Below the pieces are notes generated by a model. That model was given only the letters and a program-made list of their open reading frames with translations. It ran no database searches and was not told where the DNA came from. A stretch of DNA of 25,213 nt from Peptococcaceae bacterium (GTDB lineage Bacteria > Bacillota > Peptococcia > Peptococcales > Peptococcaceae), in the NCBI GenBank assembly GCA_017383785.1, contig JAFNVD010000229.1:1-25213 (forward strand), written 5' to 3'. A program made the position numbers and the translations under genes. Every line of letters begins with the position of its first letter. The stretch's first letter is position 1. Positions 6,481 through 13,917 of the stretch are shown here, in pieces.

Positions 6481-7233
6481 TTAGTTGCGATAATATACAT
6501 CACACAAATATAATCCACTAGCAGGTGCAGTTCTGCCCGCTAAATGACGATTTTGCGTTGCTAATGCTTGTGGAATAGAATCAATAGATTTGCGTCCTAA
6601 TCCAATATCTAATACGGTACCAACCATAATACGCACCATATTATACAAAAAACCATTTCCGTATACATCAAAAATTATCCAGTCACCGTCACGTCTCATA
6701 TTCATGTAATAGACAGTACGTACAAATGTTTTTACTGTAGCACCAGCTGAGCAAAATCCTTGATAGTTATGCGTTCCCTCTAGCAATTTACACGCTTGCT
6801 GCATTAATGCATCATCCAACAGACCCGGATATTGATAAAAATACTGATTGCCGAAAACAGTTGTGATATCCGTATTTTTCACTCTATATTGATAGTGTTT
6901 CCCTAATGCCGATTTTCTAGCATGAAATTCCATATCTACTTCTTCACAACTTATAACATGCACATCTTTAGGTAAATGTTGATTCACTGCATTTGCCAAT
7001 TTATCCACTGGAATCATCGACTCCGTAAAAAAATGTACAACTTGCCCTAAAGCGTGTACACCACGGTCTGTACGGCCTGCACTATGCACTTTAGTTTCTT
7101 CTTTTAGCAATCCACCTATAGCTGTTTCCAATACTTCCTGTACCGTTGGAAGTGTTTCTGGACTTAACTGTGCCTGAAAGCCATAATATCGACTACCATC
7201 ATATGCAATTACTGCTTTGATATTGCGCATCAT
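6481..7233 (-). CDS. truA: tRNA pseudouridine(38-40) synthase TruA
   Basis: TruA converts uridines 38-40 in the anticodon arm of many tRNAs to pseudouridine. The 250-residue protein has the N-terminal YDGSRYYGFQ (11-20), the catalytic GRTDRGVHA motif (53-61) with D56 as the conserved nucleophile, and the C-terminal FLYNMVRIMVGT pattern of the family. The length is normal. It starts 20 bases after ecfT, in the order ecfA1-ecfA2-ecfT-truA-rplM-rpsI common in Firmicutes. The start is at a double ATG; the first is used here, and the ribosome binding site (AAGGGCGG) does not separate the two. Confidence 0.97.
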   Translation of the reverse strand: MMRNIKAVIAYDGSRYYGFQAQLSPETLPTVQEVLETAIGGLLKEETKVHSAGRTDRGVHALGQVVHFFTESMIPVDKLANAVNQHLPKDVHVISCEEVDMEFHARKSALGKHYQYRVKNTDITTVFGNQYFYQYPGLLDDALMQQACKLLEGTHNYQGFCSAGATVKTFVRTVYYMNMRRDGDWIIFDVYGNGFLYNMVRIMVGTVLDIGLGRKSIDSIPQALATQNRHLAGRTAPASGLYLCDVYYRN

Positions 7234-7253
7234 GAATACCGCCCTTCATCAAA

Positions 7254-8051
7254 TTATATCATACGAGAGCATATAGCCAGCAGTGCCATACATACACATA
7301 TCCCTGCCACAAACAAATCTCTTTTCGTATATTGTAATGCTTTCAAACGAGTCCTATTGGCACCACCGTGATAACAACGTGCTTCCATGGCAATCGCTAG
7401 CTCATCCGCACGCTGAAAAGCACTTAAAAACAACGGCACTAACAACGGAACCAATGCCTTTACTTTTTCAACAATATTGCCTGAATCAAAATTTGCACCA
7501 CGAGCTGCCTGGGCTTTCATAATTTTATCGGTTTCCTCAACTAAGGTCGGAATAAAACGTAATGCAATACTCATCATCATTGCAAGTTCATGTGCAGGTA
7601 GACCGATGCGTTGAAACGGTTTCAACAAATGTTCTATTCCATCTGTTAATGCAATTGGCGTAGTAGTAAGCGTTAAAATTGATGTAATGCTGATCAATAA
7701 CACCAATCTTGTCCCCATAAAAATTGCTTGCTTAATACCTTCCTCCGTAATTTTAAGAAAACTCCACTGCCACACGATTGTCCCAGGAGTCATAAATATT
7801 TGCAATGCAACTGTTAATAGTACAATAAATAAAATCATTTTTAATCCGCGGAAAAAATATTTAATCGGAATCTGCGAAATCATAACTACCAATATAGAAA
7901 TCAACAGCATGCCTAACAAACCATAAAAATTGTTTACAACAAATAGGGATATCATATAGATTAATATTGCTATAATTTTTGTACGAGGATCTAATTTATG
8001 CAAAAAAGAATCGCTCGGATAATACTGCCCGATAGTAATATCACCTAACAT
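7254..8051 (-). CDS. ecfT: ECF transporter transmembrane component EcfT
   Basis: EcfT is the membrane scaffold that couples the two ATPases to interchangeable substrate-binding S proteins. The 265-residue protein has about five hydrophobic segments and the two cytoplasmic coupling motifs: QAARGANF (ARG at 183-185) and EARCYHGG (ARC at 224-226, the usual slot for the second Ala-Arg-Gly motif). Its start codon shares a base with the ecfA2 stop codon (TAATG), which implies translational coupling. No S component is in the window, so this should be a shared group II module serving several vitamin or metal uptake proteins encoded elsewhere. Confidence 0.95.
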   Translation of the reverse strand: MLGDITIGQYYPSDSFLHKLDPRTKIIAILIYMISLFVVNNFYGLLGMLLISILVVMISQIPIKYFFRGLKMILFIVLLTVALQIFMTPGTIVWQWSFLKITEEGIKQAIFMGTRLVLLISITSILTLTTTPIALTDGIEHLLKPFQRIGLPAHELAMMMSIALRFIPTLVEETDKIMKAQAARGANFDSGNIVEKVKALVPLLVPLFLSAFQRADELAIAMEARCYHGGANRTRLKALQYTKRDLFVAGICVCMALLAICSRMI

Positions 8052-8926
8052 TAGACTCCCCCTCCCTGCCGTTCGCGTCTTGCTAACTCACGCAATATTT
8101 CTCGTTTCACATCTTCCGGATGGAATAAGTCAGTTCGTACATCCCAACCTTTTTCATGAAGTTCTAATAAAAGACTTGTTAACATCGGAACACCGAGCCC
8201 TATTTCAGACAATATATCCGGTTGTGCAAAAACTTGTTGAGGAGTCCCTTCTAATTTGATACTCCCTTTTTCTAACACAACCAGACGTTGCGCATAACGC
8301 GCAATATCATCCATACTATGTGATACCATTACTACTGTCAAACCTTGACGATGCAACTCTGCTGTTAATTCTAGAAATTCTTCACGCCCTTTCGGGTCAA
8401 GGCCTGCCGCAGGTTCATCCAAAATTAAATATTTCGGTTTCATCGCTAATACGCCTGCGATAGCAATACGTCGCTTTTGCCCTCCACTCAAATCGAAAGG
8501 AGATTTCTTGCGCAGTTTTTTACTCAATTTTAGCAATTCCATCGCTTCTACAACACGTTGTTGCACCTCGCTATCACTTAAGCCCAAATTGCGAGGACCA
8601 AAAGCAATATCCTGTTCTACAGTTTCTTCAAAAAGCTGATATTCAGGATATTGAAATACAACACCTACCTGCATACGCAATGCCTTTAATCTATTTTTTG
8701 CTTCCTTACCGTTAATATTTACACCATCTACTATCACTTCACCACTCGACGGTTTTAAAAGTCCATTAAAATGCTGAATGAGGGTAGATTTCCCGGAACC
8801 AGTATGACCTGCAATTCCGAGAAATTCACCCTCATTCACATTCAGACAAATATCCCGAAGCGCATAACTCTCTTTTGCGGAGCCTTTCTGATAGATATGG
8901 GAGACGTTTTTCATTTCTAATGACAT
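8051..8926 (-). CDS. ecfA2: ECF transporter ATPase EcfA2
   Basis: This is an ABC-type ATPase of the ECF transporter. The 291-residue protein shows Walker A GHTGSGKST (40-48), Q-loop Q92 in VFQYPEYQLF, signature LSGGQ (146-150), Walker B LILDEP with D170/E171, and switch histidine H203. All catalytic residues are present. It overlaps the upstream ATPase gene by 10 bases and joins ecfT through TAATG. The A2 assignment rests on order and on the FQYPEYQLF variant; the two paralogues could be named the other way in some schemes. Confidence 0.94.
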   Translation of the reverse strand: MSLEMKNVSHIYQKGSAKESYALRDICLNVNEGEFLGIAGHTGSGKSTLIQHFNGLLKPSSGEVIVDGVNINGKEAKNRLKALRMQVGVVFQYPEYQLFEETVEQDIAFGPRNLGLSDSEVQQRVVEAMELLKLSKKLRKKSPFDLSGGQKRRIAIAGVLAMKPKYLILDEPAAGLDPKGREEFLELTAELHRQGLTVVMVSHSMDDIARYAQRLVVLEKGSIKLEGTPQQVFAQPDILSEIGLGVPMLTSLLLELHEKGWDVRTDLFHPEDVKREILRELARRERQGGGV

Positions 8927-9744
8927 AATGCGTTCACCATTTCCTCAATTGTCATGATATCTGCTGCAATATAATTCTTTTCTTTATGTAACAATGCTGC
9001 GAGTTCCGTTATTGGTGGAACATCCAACTGCATTCGTTTTAATAAATCAACTTGACTAAATACCACACGAGGGGTATCCACTAATATGACTTTTCCCTGT
9101 TCCATTACCACTACACGATCCGCCAGTACGGCTTCTTCCATAAAGTGAGTAATATTCACTACAGTTAAACCCTCTTCTTTATTTAACCGCTGCATTGTTT
9201 CCATCACTTCGCGTCTACCTTGTGGGTCTAGCATAGCGGTCGGTTCATCAAATACAATGTATTTCGGTCGCATTGCTATAATTCCTGCAATAGCAACTCG
9301 CTGTTTTTGACCACCCGAAAGTAGATGTGGCTCTTTATCTTTAAATGCTGTCATACCAACCAATTCAAGAGCTTCATCTACACGTTGCCGAATTAATAAT
9401 GGCTCCATTCCAATGTTCTCCGGACCAAATGCAACATCTTCTTCCACAGTTGTCGCAATCAATTGATTATCCGGGTTTTGAAACACCATACCAACACTCT
9501 GACGTATTGTCCATAAGTCGGCTTCGTTTGCTGTATCGACAGCGTCAACTTCAACTGTCCCTTCAGTTGGTAACAAAAGAGCATTTAAGTGTTTTGCCAA
9601 TGTAGACTTTCCACATCCATTATGCCCTAACACAGCAATATGTTCCCCATCCTGAATCGTAAGGGAAACATCATCTAACGCTTTGACTTCTTGGTTTGTT
9701 GATTCTTTATGATATATGTGGGTTAAATGATCAATTTTAATCAT
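8917..9744 (-). CDS. ecfA1: ECF transporter ATPase EcfA1
   Basis: This is the first of the two ECF ATPases. The 275-residue protein carries Walker A GHNGCGKST (40-48), Q-loop Q89 in VFQNPDNQL, signature LSGGQ (142-146), Walker B VFDEP with D166/E167, and H200. It forms a heterodimer with EcfA2 that drives EcfT and the S components. The ribosome binding site is unusually poor for this window: only GAAG lies near the ATG, with no GGAGG. It follows rplQ by 60 bases, with an 11-bp hairpin between, so it may be read through from the alpha operon at reduced level. Confidence 0.94.
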   Translation of the reverse strand: MIKIDHLTHIYHKESTNQEVKALDDVSLTIQDGEHIAVLGHNGCGKSTLAKHLNALLLPTEGTVEVDAVDTANEADLWTIRQSVGMVFQNPDNQLIATTVEEDVAFGPENIGMEPLLIRQRVDEALELVGMTAFKDKEPHLLSGGQKQRVAIAGIIAMRPKYIVFDEPTAMLDPQGRREVMETMQRLNKEEGLTVVNITHFMEEAVLADRVVVMEQGKVILVDTPRVVFSQVDLLKRMQLDVPPITELAALLHKEKNYIAADIMTIEEMVNALCH

Positions 9745-9765
9745 TATTTTCTTCGGGAAACAGTA

Positions 9766-9791
9766 GAAGTCAGGAAGAAATTCCTGACTTC
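9766..9791 (-). other. Hairpin between rplQ and ecfA1
   Basis: GAAGTCAGGAA (9766-9776) and TTCCTGACTTC (9781-9791) form a perfect 11-bp stem with a 4-base loop, 13 bases past the rplQ stop codon. On the minus strand the sequence after it is TACTGTTTCCC, which lacks a U-tract. It could be a partial terminator, a processing site or a 3' stabiliser that tunes ecf expression. Confidence 0.6.
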
Positions 9792-9804
9792 CACACCCTT
9801 CTCC

Positions 9805-10143
9805 TTATACCAATTCTACAATAGCCATTGGTGTACCGTCACCACGACGATATCCTGCTTTTACCACACGAGTGTAACCACCCTGACGGTCTTCGTATTT
9901 CGGAGCAATTTCATCAAATAATTTCTTAGCTACATCTTCTTCTGTTAAGTAAGCCAGAGCCTGACGATAAGCATGCAGATTGCCCTGTTTACCCAGAGTA
10001 ATCATTTTTTCAACTACACGTCTAACTTCTTTTGCTTTCGCTTCAGTAGTTTCAATCTGACCATATTTCAGTACAGATGTAGTCATATTTCTTAACATCG
10101 CACGACGCTGAGAACTATTACGACCTAAATTTCTATGAGGCAT
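9805..10143 (-). CDS. rplQ: 50S ribosomal protein L17
   Basis: L17 lies near the peptide exit tunnel. The chosen ATG gives 112 residues beginning MPHRNLGRNSSQRRAML, with QIETTEAKAKEVRRVVEKMITL and the C-terminal YTRVVKAGYRRGDGTPMAIVEL typical of the family. An in-frame TTG two codons upstream (10149) would sit only three bases after GGAGG; the ATG at nine bases is the better start. It ends the alpha operon, directly after rpoA. Confidence 0.97.
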   Translation of the reverse strand: MPHRNLGRNSSQRRAMLRNMTTSVLKYGQIETTEAKAKEVRRVVEKMITLGKQGNLHAYRQALAYLTEEDVAKKLFDEIAPKYEDRQGGYTRVVKAGYRRGDGTPMAIVELV

Positions 10144-10175
10144 TCCCAAGTTCCTCCTTTACTACAAAATCACTT

Positions 10176-11123
10176 TTATTCTTCAGTGGATCTCAGGCCT
10201 AAGCCCAATGCTTCCATTTTATGCTGAACTTCTTCCAGGGATTTTTTACCCAGGTTGCGAACTTTCATCATATCGTCTTCTGATTTCTGTGTCAATTCAG
10301 AAACGGTATTGATGCCAGCACGTTTTAAACAGTTGTAGGAACGAACAGATAAATCTAACTCTTCGATAGTCATATCTAAGATTTTGTTCTTTTCCTCTTC
10401 CTCTTTTTCTACCATGATTGGAACATGATCCATGCCATCAGCCAAACCAATAAACAATTTCAAGTGATCACTTAAAATTCTAGCAGCTAAACTGATTGCA
10501 TCATCCGGTTTAATACTCCCATTGCTCCACAGTTCAATTGTCAGTTTATCATAGTCAGTCCGCTGACCAACACGAGTATCTTCCAAATAAAAGTTTACTT
10601 TGTGAATAGGAGTATAGATAGAGTCAATCGGAATAGTTCCAATTGGCTGATCTTCCTTTTTGTTTTTTACAGAAGATACGTAACCGCGGCCACGTTCTAC
10701 AACCATTTCGATGTATAAATGACTATCATCATCTAATGTCGCAATGTGTAAATCGCCATTCAGTACTTCGATAGATTCGGTAGTAATGATATCAGCTGCT
10801 GTTACTTCGCCAGGCCCATGGGCATCGATTACGATAACCTGTGGTTCTTCCGCTTCAGACTTCAGAGCCAAAGATTTGATGTTCAGAACAATGTCTGCTA
10901 CATCTTCCACTACGCCAGGAACTGTAGAAAACTCATGCAGTACACCATTAATTTTAATAGATGTTACTGCAGCACCAGGCAGAGAAGACAGTAAAATACG
11001 TCTCAAAGAGTTCCCCAGTGTTGTGCCATAGCCCTTTTCCAGGGGTTCAACAACATATTTACCATAAGTATTGTCGTCGCTTTTTGCAACGCATTCAATA
11101 TTTGGTTTTTCAATCTCAATCAT
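10176..11123 (-). CDS. rpoA: DNA-directed RNA polymerase subunit alpha
   Basis: Alpha dimerises to start RNA polymerase assembly, and its C-terminal domain contacts UP elements and activators. The 315-residue product has the normal length. The N-terminal domain (to about 230) includes GYGTTLGNSLRRILLSSLPG, and the C-terminal domain (about 248-315) includes LDLSVRSYNCLKRAGI and VRNLGKKSLEEV. An acidic Glu-rich linker (VEKEEEEKNK) joins them. TAGGAGG precedes the ATG. It lies between rpsD and rplQ as in most bacteria. Confidence 0.99.
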   Translation of the reverse strand: MIEIEKPNIECVAKSDDNTYGKYVVEPLEKGYGTTLGNSLRRILLSSLPGAAVTSIKINGVLHEFSTVPGVVEDVADIVLNIKSLALKSEAEEPQVIVIDAHGPGEVTAADIITTESIEVLNGDLHIATLDDDSHLYIEMVVERGRGYVSSVKNKKEDQPIGTIPIDSIYTPIHKVNFYLEDTRVGQRTDYDKLTIELWSNGSIKPDDAISLAARILSDHLKLFIGLADGMDHVPIMVEKEEEEKNKILDMTIEELDLSVRSYNCLKRAGINTVSELTQKSEDDMMKVRNLGKKSLEEVQHKMEALGLGLRSTEE

Positions 11124-11146
11124 AATTTAGCCTCCTACTTATACGC

Positions 11147-11174
11147 AGTATAACCTAAGAGTAATGATTATCAA
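11147..11174 (-). promoter_or_regulatory. Candidate internal promoter before rpoA
   Basis: In the short rpsD-rpoA gap, TTGATA (11169-11174) and TATACT (11147-11152) are spaced by 16 bases on the minus strand, each with five of six consensus bases. A small TTATAC/GTATAA hairpin overlaps the -10. It could add transcription of rpoA-rplQ-ecf, but the gap is short and AT-rich, so chance is possible. Confidence 0.35.
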
Positions 11175-11801
11175 TTATTTGGAGTACAACTCAACAATCA
11201 TCTGTTCTTCAACTGGTATATCGATATCTTCTTTGCTTGGCATTCTTACAACTTTAGCAGACAAATTGTCTACATCCAGTTCTAACCATGCTGGAGGATT
11301 TTTAGAAGCCAGAGCATCTACTAATTCTTTAATGATAGCAGAATCTTTGCTGGATTCTTTCAGCTGAATTACATCGCCAACTTTCAATTCGATAGAAGGA
11401 ATGTTAGCTTTTTTACCATTCAGTGTGAAGTGGTTATGACGAACGAACTGTCTAGCCTGGTTTCTGGAAGAAGCAAAACCTGCACGATAAACAATGTTAT
11501 CGAAACGGCTTTCCAGAATTACTAACAGATTTTCACCTGTAACGCCCTGCTGACGTTCAGCTTTTTCAAAGTATGTTTCGAACTGGCCTTCCAGAACACC
11601 GTAAATACGACGTGCTTTCTGTTTTTCTCTTAACTGTAAGCCATATTCGCTCTGTTTTGCTCTACGCTGGCCGTGCTGACCTGGAGCATAATTTCTTTTT
11701 TCAATTGCGCATTTACCGGAGTAGCAACGATCCCCTTTCAGGAACAGTTTTACGCCTTCTCTACGGCATAAGCGGCAAACAGGACCTGTATATCTAGCCA
11801 T
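11175..11801 (-). CDS. rpsD: 30S ribosomal protein S4, zinc-binding form
   Basis: S4 is a primary 16S-binding protein that starts 30S assembly. The start at MARYTGPVC gives 208 residues and sits after AGGAGGTG; an in-frame extension to 11852 overlaps rpsK and is not needed. Cysteines C9, C12, C26 and C31 form the zinc site of the C+ form, unlike the Cys-free form in some Bacillus relatives. The S4 RNA-binding domain is visible in SRFDNIVYRAGFASSRNQARQFV. In many bacteria S4 represses its own operon. Confidence 0.97.
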   Translation of the reverse strand: MARYTGPVCRLCRREGVKLFLKGDRCYSGKCAIEKRNYAPGQHGQRRAKQSEYGLQLREKQKARRIYGVLEGQFETYFEKAERQQGVTGENLLVILESRFDNIVYRAGFASSRNQARQFVRHNHFTLNGKKANIPSIELKVGDVIQLKESSKDSAIIKELVDALASKNPPAWLELDVDNLSAKVVRMPSKEDIDIPVEEQMIVELYSK

Positions 11802-11817
11802 TTCCTCAGTACACCTC

Positions 11818-12216
11818 CTAGACTCTTCTACGTTTTGGTGGACGACAACCATTATGAGGAATTGGAGTTACGTCCTTAATCATGCTTACTTCTAAACCTG
11901 CAGCCTGTAAAGAGCGGATTGCAGCTTCTCTACCAGCGCCAGGACCTTTTACATAACATTCAACTTCTCTTAAACCATGTTCCATTGCAGCTTTTGCAGC
12001 AACATCAGCAGCTGTCTGTGCAGCAAATGGAGTGCTTTTTCTGGAGCCTTTGAAGCCCATACCACCAGCACTAGCCCAAGATAACGCGTTACCATTCATG
12101 TCAGTGATAGTAACGATGGTATTGTTAAATGTAGATTTGATATGAGCAATGCCTTTATCAACGTTTTTACGTTCTCTGCGTTTTACACGAGTATTAGCAG
12201 TCTTTGGTCTAGCCAT
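11818..12216 (-). CDS. rpsK: 30S ribosomal protein S11
   Basis: S11 helps shape the 30S platform near the mRNA exit. The 132-residue product shows HIKSTFNNTIVTITD, WASAGGMGFKGSRKSTPFAA, GPGAGREAAIRSL and the terminal PHNGCRPPKRRRV. All are family signatures at normal length. The ATG follows AAGGAGTG. It sits between rpsM and rpsD, with 15-16 base gaps on both sides. Confidence 0.98.
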   Translation of the reverse strand: MARPKTANTRVKRRERKNVDKGIAHIKSTFNNTIVTITDMNGNALSWASAGGMGFKGSRKSTPFAAQTAADVAAKAAMEHGLREVECYVKGPGAGREAAIRSLQAAGLEVSMIKDVTPIPHNGCRPPKRRRV

Positions 12217-12231
12217 TTAACCTATCACTCC

Positions 12232-12600
12232 TTATTTTTTGCGTTTTGCGCCTACGGTTTTAATTTTACCTTTACGTGTTCTTGCGTTTGTTTTAGTTCT
12301 CTGACCTCTTACTGGTAAACCTCTACGATGTCTTACACCGCGATAGCAACCGATTTCGGACAGACGTTTGATATTCAGAGATACTTCACGACGCAGGTCA
12401 CCTTCAACCTTCATGCCACCGATTACATCTCTTAATTTCTGTACTTCTTCTTCTGTTAAATCACGTACTCTAGTGTCTGGGTTGATACCAGTCTGAGCCA
12501 GAATTTTTTCAGAAGTAGCTTTGCCAATACCATAGATATATGTTAAGCCGATTACGACTCTTTTTTCTCTAGGTAAGTCAATACCAACGATACGTGCCAT
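12232..12600 (-). CDS. rpsM: 30S ribosomal protein S13
   Basis: S13 forms bridges to the 50S subunit and touches the P-site tRNA. The 122-residue product starts MARIVGIDLPREKRV and ends with a highly basic tail, RGLPVRGQRTKTNARTRKG. Both are typical. GGGAGGTG lies before the ATG. It follows rpmJ by 36 bases. Confidence 0.98.
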   Translation of the reverse strand: MARIVGIDLPREKRVVIGLTYIYGIGKATSEKILAQTGINPDTRVRDLTEEEVQKLRDVIGGMKVEGDLRREVSLNIKRLSEIGCYRGVRHRRGLPVRGQRTKTNARTRKGKIKTVGAKRKK

Positions 12601-12636
12601 TTATTGTTGCACCTCCCATGAGAAGCTCTATTTTAA

Positions 12637-12750
12637 TTAACCTTGTTTCTGTTTGTGTTTTGGATTTTCGCAAATTACCATAACTGCACCTTTACGGCGG
12701 ATAATTTTGCATTTTTCACAAATTGGCTTTACAGAAGCTCTTACTTTCAT
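12637..12750 (-). CDS. rpmJ: 50S ribosomal protein L36, zinc-binding form
   Basis: This short gene encodes 37 residues: MKVRASVKPICEKCK at the start and ICENPKHKQKQG at the end. C11, C14, C27 and H32 are the zinc ligands of the C+ form. L36 binds 23S rRNA and stabilises the 50S. The AAGGAGG site precedes the ATG, and the place between infA and rpsM is canonical. Confidence 0.97.
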   Translation of the reverse strand: MKVRASVKPICEKCKIIRRKGAVMVICENPKHKQKQG

Positions 12751-12788
12751 TATTATACCCTCCTTATAGGCAATAGGAAGTATCCGCT

Positions 12789-13004
12789 TTACTTAAACCG
12801 GTATGTGATACGACCACGTGTCAAATCATATGGAGAGAGTTCAACGGTAACTCTATCCCCCGGTAAAATTTTGATAAAATTCATTCTGATTTTCCCAGAA
12901 ACATGTGCCAACACTTTGTGCCCATTTTCCAGTTCAACCTGAAACATTGCATTTGGCAGAGGTTCAATAACTGTACCTTCTACTTCAATGACATCCTTAG
13001 ACAT
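12789..13004 (-). CDS. infA: Translation initiation factor IF-1
   Basis: IF-1 occupies the 30S A site during initiation. The 71-residue OB-fold protein begins MSKDVIEVEGTVIEPLPN and includes HVSGKIRMNFIKILPGD and a C-terminal DLTRGRITYRFK. This is the standard length. AAGGAGG lies before the ATG. The 248-base gap upstream to adk has inverted repeats and a terminator-like hairpin, so infA expression may be set separately from adk. Confidence 0.98.
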   Translation of the reverse strand: MSKDVIEVEGTVIEPLPNAMFQVELENGHKVLAHVSGKIRMNFIKILPGDRVTVELSPYDLTRGRITYRFK

Positions 13005-13050
13005 ATGAGATAGCCTCCTTCATTACACCTTTCACTTTTGTTATTCCGCC

Positions 13051-13110
13051 AAAAAACTCATTTCAAATAAACTTCATAAATCAGCCTTCAAAATGAGTAT
13101 CGATGCTCAT
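13051..13110 (-). promoter_or_regulatory. Terminator-like stem with competing hairpin before infA
   Basis: On the minus strand ACTCATTTTGAA (13098-13087) can pair with TTTGAAATGAGT (13067-13056): 12 pairs with two G-U, a 19-base loop, and five T directly after (13055-13051). The same ACTCAT can pair instead with ATGAG just upstream (13093-13110). Two mutually exclusive stems before a T-run form the layout of an attenuator. The stems are AT-rich and weak, so this is a candidate only. Confidence 0.4.
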
Positions 13111-13142
13111 CCAAGTATCATGTACATCGTTTTCGCGGAAAT

Positions 13143-13217
13143 CAGATTGCTGTCGGAACGCCATGAATCTACACTGTACTAATCAGTCTGCAGAGCCATG
13201 ACACATTCCGCAATCTG
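13143..13217 (-). other. Long inverted repeat in the adk-infA gap
   Basis: CAGATTGC (13143-13150) plus GGAA (13155-13158) match GCAATCTG (13210-13217) plus TTCC (13206-13209), giving a 12-bp stem with a 4-base bulge and a 47-base loop. A nearby GCGGAA (13135-13140) could compete for TTCCGC. No gene is visible in this gap, and map, found here in many relatives, is absent. Confidence 0.5.
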
Positions 13218-13252
13218 GCTTAGATCTTTGGTTCTAACATTTAACGCACCGA

Positions 13253-13897
13253 TTATTTTTCTAATGCAGTACGGATATCAGCCAATACATCCTCCATCGA
13301 TTTACTACCGTCGATAGAGCTCATAATACCTTTGGATTTATAGTAATCAATCAGTGGTGCAGTCTGTGCTGCATATACATCCAAACGATTACTTACTGTT
13401 TCAATTGTGTCGTCTCCGCGCTGGTACAATTCCCCACCGCACTTGTCGCAAACGCCTTCAACTTTTGGAGCTTTGTTAGCAATATGATAAGTAGCACCAC
13501 ATGTGCGGCACACTCTGCGACCGGTTAAACGATCAACTAGAAATGCTTTATCCACTTCGATGTTTACTACACAATCCAATGCCATATCCAATTCTGCCAA
13601 AATTGTATCTAATGCATCTGCCTGTTGTACAGTTCTTGGGAACCCATCCAATAAGAAACCTTCTTTGCAGTCGGCTTCTGCGAGACGTTCTTTTACGATA
13701 CCTACAGTTACTTCATCAGGAACTAACTGACCCTGATCCATATAACTTTTCGCTTTCAGACCAAGTTCGGTACCGTCTTTTTGTGCTTTACGAAACATAT
13801 CTCCAGTAGAGATATGAGGAATCTGATATAAATCAACCAGCTTTTCCGCCTGTGTACCTTTACCGGCACCAGGAGGCCCCATCAGTATAATTTTCAC
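13253..13897 (-). CDS. adk: Adenylate kinase, zinc-lid form
   Basis: Adk interconverts ATP + AMP and 2 ADP in the cytoplasm. The 214-residue product has the P-loop GPPGAGKGT (7-15), GFPRT (85-89) and a long LID domain with C130, C133, C150 and C153, the structural zinc site common in Gram-positive enzymes. It starts with GTG after GGAGG. It follows secY by about 20 bases, as usual in the spc operon. Confidence 0.98.
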   Translation of the reverse strand: MKIILMGPPGAGKGTQAEKLVDLYQIPHISTGDMFRKAQKDGTELGLKAKSYMDQGQLVPDEVTVGIVKERLAEADCKEGFLLDGFPRTVQQADALDTILAELDMALDCVVNIEVDKAFLVDRLTGRRVCRTCGATYHIANKAPKVEGVCDKCGGELYQRGDDTIETVSNRLDVYAAQTAPLIDYYKSKGIMSSIDGSKSMEDVLADIRTALEK

Positions 13898-13917
13898 AGC
13901 AATCCCTCCTACTCAGA

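Noticed and set aside
11802..11852. N-terminal extension of S4 by 17 residues
   Set aside because: It overlaps the end of rpsK, has no family match, and the ATG at 11801 has AGGAGGTG at a workable distance and the conserved start MARYTG.
13005..13252. A degraded map gene in the adk-infA gap
   Set aside because: I looked for the metal-binding motifs and a reading frame of methionine aminopeptidase and saw neither; only short frames with stops are present.
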